NCBI GenBank assembly: GCA_003554115.1
Contig: PWFE01000031.1
Span: 1 to 18,640, forward strand
Reading direction: 5' to 3'
DNA: 18,640 nt
Source of the DNA: Haloferacaceae archaeon
GTDB taxonomy: Archaea; Halobacteriota; Halobacteria; Halobacteriales; Haloferacaceae
The position numbers and the translations under genes were made by a program. Of this stretch, positions 14,781 to 18,640 are shown piece after piece. The notes under the pieces were generated by a model, which did not search any database, was not told the DNA's origin, and was given only the letters and a program-made list of their open reading frames with translations. Each line of letters starts with the position of its first letter. The stretch's first letter is position 1.

Positions 14781-14802
14781 TGTGTGACACATCTCATATA
14801 AA
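14781..14802 (-). promoter_or_regulatory. Strong TATA box plus TGTGT-G-ACACA palindrome
   Basis: On the minus strand TTTATAT (14796-14802) is 24-30 bases before the ATG at 14772, one of the clearest boxes in the window. The perfect 11-bp inverted repeat TGTGTGACACA (14781-14791) lies just downstream of it, where a repressor would block RNA polymerase. The operator role is inference. Confidence 0.55.
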
Positions 14803-15116
14803 CTTCCGGCTTCACGCTACCGGGACCAACGCCGACCGACACGACGAGAGAAAGCCGCCGGTAAACTGACGAGTAGTCAGTGACTACGGCAGCCGAGCCA
14901 GTGTATCGGCCCTCTGTGGGTGTGTCTGAACAGCGTGGGATTGGTCTCTACAAACCGGCTAACAATATCCCAACCGACCAGTCGACGGAGTATGTCTTGG
15001 AAACGGGTCGGCGGTCGGAATCCAACAGGTAGCTCTCGTCTGATTACAAATGAGATGCGACTGAAACAAACGCGGCTGACCAACAGCACTTTGAGGACGC
15101 TACGATAGATTACCGT
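14791..15116. other. 326-bp stretch without a gene
   Basis: Apart from the minus-strand TATA box at 14796-14802, no gene is seen here. Short open frames on both strands are Arg/Ser/Cys-rich and lack the acidic composition of real genes in this window. I looked for tRNA-like T-arm words and found none convincing. The one clear structure is the 15-bp inverted repeat GTAGTCA-G-TGACTAC at 14873-14887. Confidence 0.55.
14873..14887. repeat. 15-bp inverted repeat GTAGTCA-G-TGACTAC
   Basis: A perfect inverted repeat with 7-bp arms and a single central G, in otherwise featureless DNA about 230 bp before glmU and 100 bp behind the 132-aa gene start. It resembles a dimeric regulator site. A second, overlapping inverted repeat (CTGAC...GTCAG, 14866-14880) shares its left half. 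Confidence 0.5.
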
Positions 15117-16316
15117 ATGCAAACAGTTGTCCTCGCGGCGGGTGAGGGAAGCCGGATGCGTCCGCTTACTGCCGCCCTACCTAAACCGATGTTGCCGGTG
15201 GCGGGTCGACCGCTGCTCGAACACACACTTGATCGTGCTGTCGAGGCCGGTGCAAGCCGGTTGCTCGTCGTCGTCGGCTACGAAGCCGACCGCGTGAGAG
15301 ATCATTTCGGCAGCCAGCACCGCGGAGTCGACGTCGAATACGCAGTCCAACACCAGCAGCGCGGCACCGCAGATGCCGTAAATGCAGCCAAACCGCTGTT
15401 GGATGACGGGCCGTTCGTCGTGCTCAACGGCGATGCACTCTACGATTTGGAGTCGTTACAAACGCTGTACAGCAATGGCCCGGCAGTTGGCTCCTACCGG
15501 GTCGAAAACCCCAGTTCATACGGCGTCCTCCAACTCGACGAGCGTGATGACACCCGTGTGCGTGGGGTAGTCGAAAAACCGGCAAACCCCAAATCGAACC
15601 TGATCAACACCGGTGCGTACGTGTTTCCGGCCGCCGCCCAGCAGTTGTTGGGTGTCGAAGCCTCTGAGCGGGGTGAATTGGAGCTGACGGATGTCCTTGA
15701 AGCAGTCTGTAATCGGGAGTCGGTGACAGCTGTCCCCTTTGATCGCTGGCTGGATGTCGGTCGACCATGGGAGCTGTTGGCGGCCAACGAGTGGCTGCTC
15801 GAATCGTTACCGACCCGGATCGATGGCGAGCTACACGAACAGGCAACGGTCGATGGACCGGTCGTTGTCGAAGACGGGACGACGATCAAAGCAGGCGTCA
15901 CAATCGAAGGGCCGGCCTACATCGCCAGCGGTGCAACAGTTGGTCCAAACGCCTACATCCGGGGGGCGACGTATCTCGGCTCCGAGACGAAGGTCGGCCA
16001 CGCCGTCGAGATCAAAAACAGCATTCTACTGGACGAAACGAGCGTTGGCCATCTCTCGTATGTCGGTGACAGCGTCCTTGGCCAGCGTGTCAACTTCGGT
16101 GCGGGAACGACTGTCGCAAATCTCAGACACGACAGCCAGCCAGTCAAGCTGACCGTAAAAGGCGAACGCGTCTCGACAGGTCGCCGGAAACTCGGCGTGA
16201 TTGTCGGCGACGACGCTAAAACCGCGATTAATACTAGTCTCAACGCGGGTGTCGTCCTCGGCACGTCGATGACGACCGAACCGGGCGAAGTGATCACTCG
16301 CGACCGCTGGGAGTAG
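15117..16316 (+). CDS. glmU: Bifunctional sugar-1-phosphate nucleotidylyl/acetyltransferase
   Basis: A 399-residue two-domain enzyme. In archaea such proteins acetylate glucosamine-1-P and couple the product to UTP to give UDP-GlcNAc. The N-terminal nucleotidyltransferase domain (1 to about 230) shows LAAGEGSRMRPLT at 6-18, KPMLPVAG at 23-30, the metal site NGDALYD with D106, VVEKP at 151-155 and the WLDVGRPWEL segment at 211-220. The C-terminal half (about 240-385) is a left-handed beta-helix of hexapeptide repeats with GlmU-type acetyltransferase residues: K300-N301 and H312 (VGHLSYVGD), and the FGAGTTVAN segment at 327-335. It starts at the ATG at 15117. Its stop directly abuts that of the convergent winged-helix gene, and glmM lies less than 1 kb away, supporting the pathway call. 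Thymidylyl specificity is possible but less likely. Confidence 0.9.
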   Translation: MQTVVLAAGEGSRMRPLTAALPKPMLPVAGRPLLEHTLDRAVEAGASRLLVVVGYEADRVRDHFGSQHRGVDVEYAVQHQQRGTADAVNAAKPLLDDGPFVVLNGDALYDLESLQTLYSNGPAVGSYRVENPSSYGVLQLDERDDTRVRGVVEKPANPKSNLINTGAYVFPAAAQQLLGVEASERGELELTDVLEAVCNRESVTAVPFDRWLDVGRPWELLAANEWLLESLPTRIDGELHEQATVDGPVVVEDGTTIKAGVTIEGPAYIASGATVGPNAYIRGATYLGSETKVGHAVEIKNSILLDETSVGHLSYVGDSVLGQRVNFGAGTTVANLRHDSQPVKLTVKGERVSTGRRKLGVIVGDDAKTAINTSLNAGVVLGTSMTTEPGEVITRDRWE

Positions 16317-16610
16317 TCACGAAGAGACCGCAGAGTCGGCGTACTCGGCTTCGATCTGTTCGATCGTCTCCCAGTGATCTCGAACGGTGGTCGAAACCTG
16401 ATAGATAACGCCGTAGCAGTCGCCCGTTTTCGTAATGAGGTCGTGTTCTTCGAGCACTGAGAGATGGTGCCGAACAGTCGTATAATCAAGTTCGAGCCGC
16501 TGGGCCAACTGGTTGGCGTTTCGCGGACGGTCACGAAGCACACGGAGCACACGCAGTCGGTTTCGACCACCGCTCGTCCCAGTCAGCACATACCACAGCA
16601 CTCCGTTCAT
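16317..16610 (-). CDS. Winged helix-turn-helix (ArsR-like) regulator
   Basis: A 97-residue DNA-binding protein. After a short hydrophobic N-terminus (MNGVLWYVLTGTSGG) come RNRLRVLRVLRDRPRNANQLAQRLELDYTTVRHHLSVLEEHDLITK, a clear winged-helix core with the recognition helix at about residues 43-55 (DYTTVRHHLSVL) and a wing near 60-70. The C-terminal helix (VRDHWETIEQIEAEYA) probably dimerises. One cysteine (GDCYGV) is present, but no ArsR metal site such as ELCVCDL, so metal sensing is not indicated. Start ATG 16610 has the TATA-like CCTTAGTGC 23-31 bases upstream, favouring it over GTG 16622. The gene sits between glmU and the acidic lipoprotein, so one or both could be targets; this is inference. 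Confidence 0.87.
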   Translation of the reverse strand: MNGVLWYVLTGTSGGRNRLRVLRVLRDRPRNANQLAQRLELDYTTVRHHLSVLEEHDLITKTGDCYGVIYQVSTTVRDHWETIEQIEAEYADSAVSS

Positions 16611-16632
16611 TGTTCGTACCACTCAACGAACC

Positions 16633-16641
16633 GCACTAAGG
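16633..16641 (-). promoter_or_regulatory. TATA-like box for the winged-helix gene
   Basis: On the minus strand CCTTAGTGC lies 23-31 bases before the ATG at 16610, fitting a leaderless transcript. Confidence 0.4.
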
Positions 16642-16756
16642 CTGACGGCCAGTAACTGATAGATCAGCTTTGTCAACTATTCACGAAGGGTGAAAAACGC
16701 GGCCGCGGACGGCGGTCGACATCAGCGTCATAGATCAACACAAATACGGGCCAACT

Positions 16757-16780
16757 ACTAATAATTTAGTTACCAAATTA
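16757..16780. promoter_or_regulatory. AT-rich nested palindromes before the lipoprotein gene
   Basis: Two overlapping inverted repeats: ACTAA-TAAT-TTAGT (16757-16770) and TAATTT-AGTTACC-AAATTA (16762-16780). They lie in the 247-bp divergent gap between the regulator and the lipoprotein, about 80-100 bp before the lipoprotein ATG. They could be an operator, or hold a TATA box for a message with a leader of roughly 65 bases. Confidence 0.4.
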
Positions 16781-16857
16781 GGAACGAGTATGGAACGAAA
16801 CAGGGCGGAATCCGGAAATCGAACAAAAGGCTTCAACGCAAACCGGCGAACGCGACA

Positions 16858-17214
16858 ATGCCCAAACAGAACCGCCGCACCCTACTGAAAACCGTTGGTG
16901 GTATCGCAACCGTTGGATTCCTCGCAGGCTGTGCCGAAGAAGAGGAACCGGCCGAAGAAGAAGAGGAACCAGCTCCTGACGAAGAAGAGCCCGAAGAAGA
17001 AGAAGATCCGATGGAGGAGGAAGAAGAGCCTGAAGAAGACGACCCAATGGAGGAAGACGAAGAAGAACCAGAGCCCGGTGAAGAAGACGAAGAAGACGAT
17101 CCGATGGAAGAGGACGAAGAGGAACCAGAACCAGGTGAAGAAGACGAAGAAGACGATCCGATGGAGGAAGACGAAGAGGAACCCGGTGAAGAAGACGAAG
17201 AAGACGGATTGTAA
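16858..17214 (+). CDS. Tat lipoprotein with a mature part of Asp/Glu repeats
   Basis: A 118-residue protein with a twin-arginine signal (NRRTLLK at 5-11), a hydrophobic core and the lipobox LAGC at 22-25. It should be exported folded by the Tat route and anchored outside the cell by a lipid on C25. The mature 94 residues contain 52 Glu and 15 Asp (71 percent), with Pro, Gly, Met and Ala making up nearly all the rest; after C25 there is no Lys, Arg, His or aromatic residue. Two identical 19-residue units (DDPMEEDEEEPEPGEEDEE, 61-79 and 80-98) are followed by a 17-residue copy lacking Glu-Pro. No folded domain can be recognised, so it may be a charged spacer or the remnant of a larger lipoprotein whose domain has been lost. 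Its function is unknown. Confidence 0.85.
   Translation: MPKQNRRTLLKTVGGIATVGFLAGCAEEEEPAEEEEEPAPDEEEPEEEEDPMEEEEEPEEDDPMEEDEEEPEPGEEDEEDDPMEEDEEEPEPGEEDEEDDPMEEDEEEPGEEDEEDGL
17038..17202 (+). repeat. 57-bp tandem repeat, 2.9 copies, in the lipoprotein gene
   Basis: Units at 17038-17094, 17095-17151 and 17152-17202 (the last shortened by 6 bp) encode the 19/19/17-residue acidic repeats. They differ mainly by synonymous GAA/GAG and similar changes. The plus strand here is almost entirely purine-rich. Degenerate half-units precede them (about 16990-17037). Confidence 0.8.
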
Positions 17215-17256
17215 CCGTCGACTGGGTTCGACCCATCAGTAGCACTCTTTTCTCGC

Positions 17257-18585
17257 TTATGAGTGGGTCTTCGTAACCCGCTCGATAGCCTGCTCGCAGA
17301 GCCGTCTAGCAACTGTATCGGTCCGTGCTTCAGCAGTGATTCGAATCAGCGGCTGGGTGCCGCTGGCTCGGATCAGAAACCAGCCGGTCTCAGTTTCGAC
17401 CCGAAGGCCGTCGGTAGTATCAACGTGGTCGAACTCGGAGTCGAGAGCCGCAGTGACGTGGTCGATAACAGCCGATTTCCGGTCGACCGTGATGGTTTCT
17501 CGATACAGTGGGTAGCTCTCGATGCGACCGATCAGTGTGGACAGTGGGCCATCACTACCGACGAGCGCGGCGAGTTTGCAGGCCGCCAGCGGGCCGTCCG
17601 GACACAGTGTTTCGTCGGGCCAGATCCACGCACCGCTCGGTTCACCACCAAAGACGGCTTTTGGGTTGGCTGCGGCTTCGGCAACGAACACGTCGCCCAC
17701 CTTGGTCCGAACCATCTCGCCGCCGGCTGCAGCGATCGCGTCGTCGACACAAAGGCTGGTATCGACGGGAACAGCAACCTGACCGCCGCCAGCCTGCTCG
17801 ACCGCACGTTGGCCGAACAGTGCCAACAGGATGTCCTTGGGAACGAACGTGCCCGTCTCATCGACTGCGAGCATGCGGTCGGCATCCCCATCGTGGGCAA
17901 CTCCCAGATCAGCATCAGTGTGAGCAACCTGCGCACAGAGATCGGTCAGTGTCTCAGCGGTCGGCTCGCTGGGGCGACCCGGAAAAGCGCCGTCTGGCTG
18001 GGCGTTGAGCGTCGTCACATCGGCTCCAAGCGTGGTGAGTGCAGCAGCGGTGAGGCTCCCAACCCCGTTGCCAACGTCGACGACGATTTTGAGGCCCTCG
18101 ACAGCATCGGCGTCGACCGCTTCGACCAGTGCTTTTCGGTGGGCAGCACTCGCCGCCTCGGTTCGGGTTCGCTCGCCAGTGCCGTCCCAGGCGGCCAAGG
18201 TGTAGGCTTCTTGGTCGATAATCTCGGTGATTTGCTTGCGTCTGTCAGTGTCGAACGCTTGGCCGGAGGGCGTCCAGAGCTTGATCCCGTTGTCGGGTGC
18301 TGGATTGTGTGAGGCAGTGATGACGACGCCAGCATCCGCACCGAGCCGGTCGATACTCCGGGCGAGCGTCGGTGTTGCTACTTGGCCGAGGTCGACGACG
18401 TCCGCACCACACTCAGCGAGGCCGGCGGCGACAGCGTCAGTCAGAAATCGACCACTCTCTCGGGCATCCCGGCCGACAAGCACACGGCTTGCGCCATCGG
18501 TTGCGACCGCCCGGCCAACACTGAGTGCGAGGTCAGCTGTGACCGTCTCACCGAGTGGCCCACGAATACCGCTGGTTCCGAACAT
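17257..18585 (-). CDS. glmM: Phosphoglucosamine mutase
   Basis: A 442-residue alpha-D-phosphohexomutase of the GlmM branch, converting glucosamine-6-phosphate to glucosamine-1-phosphate. It starts MFGTSGIRG, the GlmM-type N-terminus. The phosphoserine loop is TASHNP at 90-95 with S92, the metal loop DGDADR at 232-237, the sugar-binding loop GGEPSG at 313-318 and the phosphate-binding loop RASGTQPLIR at 406-415. All four are intact, so it should be active. Other hexomutases (phosphoglucomutase, phosphomannomutase) share these, but GEPSG and the nearby glmU favour GlmM. The ATG at 18585 has a TATA-like TAATAC 23-28 bases upstream. It is convergent with the lipoprotein gene, with 42 bp between the stops. 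No glmS is in the window. Confidence 0.93.
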   Translation of the reverse strand: MFGTSGIRGPLGETVTADLALSVGRAVATDGASRVLVGRDARESGRFLTDAVAAGLAECGADVVDLGQVATPTLARSIDRLGADAGVVITASHNPAPDNGIKLWTPSGQAFDTDRRKQITEIIDQEAYTLAAWDGTGERTRTEAASAAHRKALVEAVDADAVEGLKIVVDVGNGVGSLTAAALTTLGADVTTLNAQPDGAFPGRPSEPTAETLTDLCAQVAHTDADLGVAHDGDADRMLAVDETGTFVPKDILLALFGQRAVEQAGGGQVAVPVDTSLCVDDAIAAAGGEMVRTKVGDVFVAEAAANPKAVFGGEPSGAWIWPDETLCPDGPLAACKLAALVGSDGPLSTLIGRIESYPLYRETITVDRKSAVIDHVTAALDSEFDHVDTTDGLRVETETGWFLIRASGTQPLIRITAEARTDTVARRLCEQAIERVTKTHS

Positions 18586-18607
18586 GTGTATGCTGTCGAC
18601 GTCGTGA

Positions 18608-18613
18608 GTATTA
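18608..18613 (-). promoter_or_regulatory. TATA-like box for glmM
   Basis: On the minus strand TAATAC lies 23-28 bases before the ATG at 18585. The 55 bp beyond that start, up to the window edge, show nothing else. Confidence 0.4.
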
Positions 18614-18640
18614 GTTACACGATCCCTACGGTGGCGTAGC

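Noticed and set aside
14890..15110. Possible tRNA or structured RNA gene
   Set aside because: A GGTCGGAATCC word recalls a T-arm, but it does not fit GGTTCGAATCC and no acceptor or anticodon arms could be paired.
14877..15122. Small open frames on both strands before glmU
   Set aside because: Their products are basic and Cys/Arg/Ser-rich, without the acidic bias of every real gene in the window.
16698..16707. CGCGGCCGCG palindrome
   Set aside because: It is a perfect 10-bp palindrome, but short GC palindromes are expected by chance in GC-rich DNA and it has no fixed position relative to a promoter.
16833..17312. 159-aa Ser-rich open frame on the minus strand
   Set aside because: It is the reverse strand of the Glu/Asp codon repeats of the lipoprotein gene; the Ser runs come from complementing GAA/GAG/GAC in another frame.
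17263..18312. 349-aa open frame on the plus strand
   Set aside because: It is antisense to glmM, whose four catalytic loops are intact; the plus-strand product has no family likeness.
1..18640. CRISPR array, transposase, integrase or att-site repeats
   Set aside because: No spaced repeats, transposase or integrase motifs, or tRNA-flanked repeats were found; the only tandem repeats are the coding repeats of the lipoprotein.

Overview
The window is from the chromosome of a halophilic archaeon (class Halobacteria). The predicted proteins are strongly acidic, the coding DNA is GC-rich with many GTCGAC words, and the intergenic DNA is AT-rich. Many starts lack a Shine-Dalgarno sequence and instead have a TATA-like box about 22-31 bases upstream, the layout of haloarchaeal leaderless transcripts. 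One protein has a twin-arginine lipoprotein signal, and several families here (DUF2240, the DICT sensor protein, soluble transducers) are common in haloarchaea. The genus cannot be fixed from the sequence. I see no rRNA, tRNA, CRISPR array, transposase or integrase; this looks like core or near-core chromosome.

Layout. (1) 1-2905, minus strand: a nicotinamidase-like cysteine hydrolase, an MBL-fold hydrolase and an acyl-CoA synthetase that runs off the left edge. (2) 3006-4828, plus strand: an unrecognised 156-aa protein, an epoxide-hydrolase-like alpha/beta hydrolase and a 111-aa conserved-looking small protein. (3) 4829-7467: a soluble chemotaxis-type transducer and a DICT-domain sensor protein, transcribed divergently from a shared 113-bp AT-rich region. 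(4) 7471-9513: a NurA-type nuclease and a HAD hydrolase, divergent. (5) 9502-11145, minus strand: mobA, a DUF2240 gene and an unrecognised 153-aa gene. (6) 11146-11540: a 395-bp non-coding stretch, partly AT-rich, then a plus-strand pair of an AAA+ ATPase with a histidine-rich tail and a PhnP-like MBL hydrolase (5 bp apart). (7) 13914-14772, minus strand: a VOC/glyoxalase-fold protein and a 132-aa unrecognised protein. (8) 15117-18585: glmU, a winged-helix regulator, a very acidic repeat-containing Tat lipoprotein and glmM.

How the genes relate. GlmM (glucosamine-6-P to glucosamine-1-P) and GlmU (acetyl and uridylyl transfer) are consecutive steps to UDP-GlcNAc, so the right end is an amino-sugar nucleotide locus feeding glycosylation; glmS is not in the window. 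The soluble transducer would signal through CheA/CheW elsewhere. MobA belongs to molybdopterin guanine dinucleotide synthesis.

No obvious defence or mobile system is present. The items most worth a second look are the His-tailed AAA+ ATPase paired with a PhnP-like hydrolase, the lipoprotein whose mature part is 71 percent Asp/Glu in repeats, the divergent DICT/transducer pair, five convergent gene pairs with gaps of -12 to +3 bp, and the unexplained 395-bp stretch with direct repeats.
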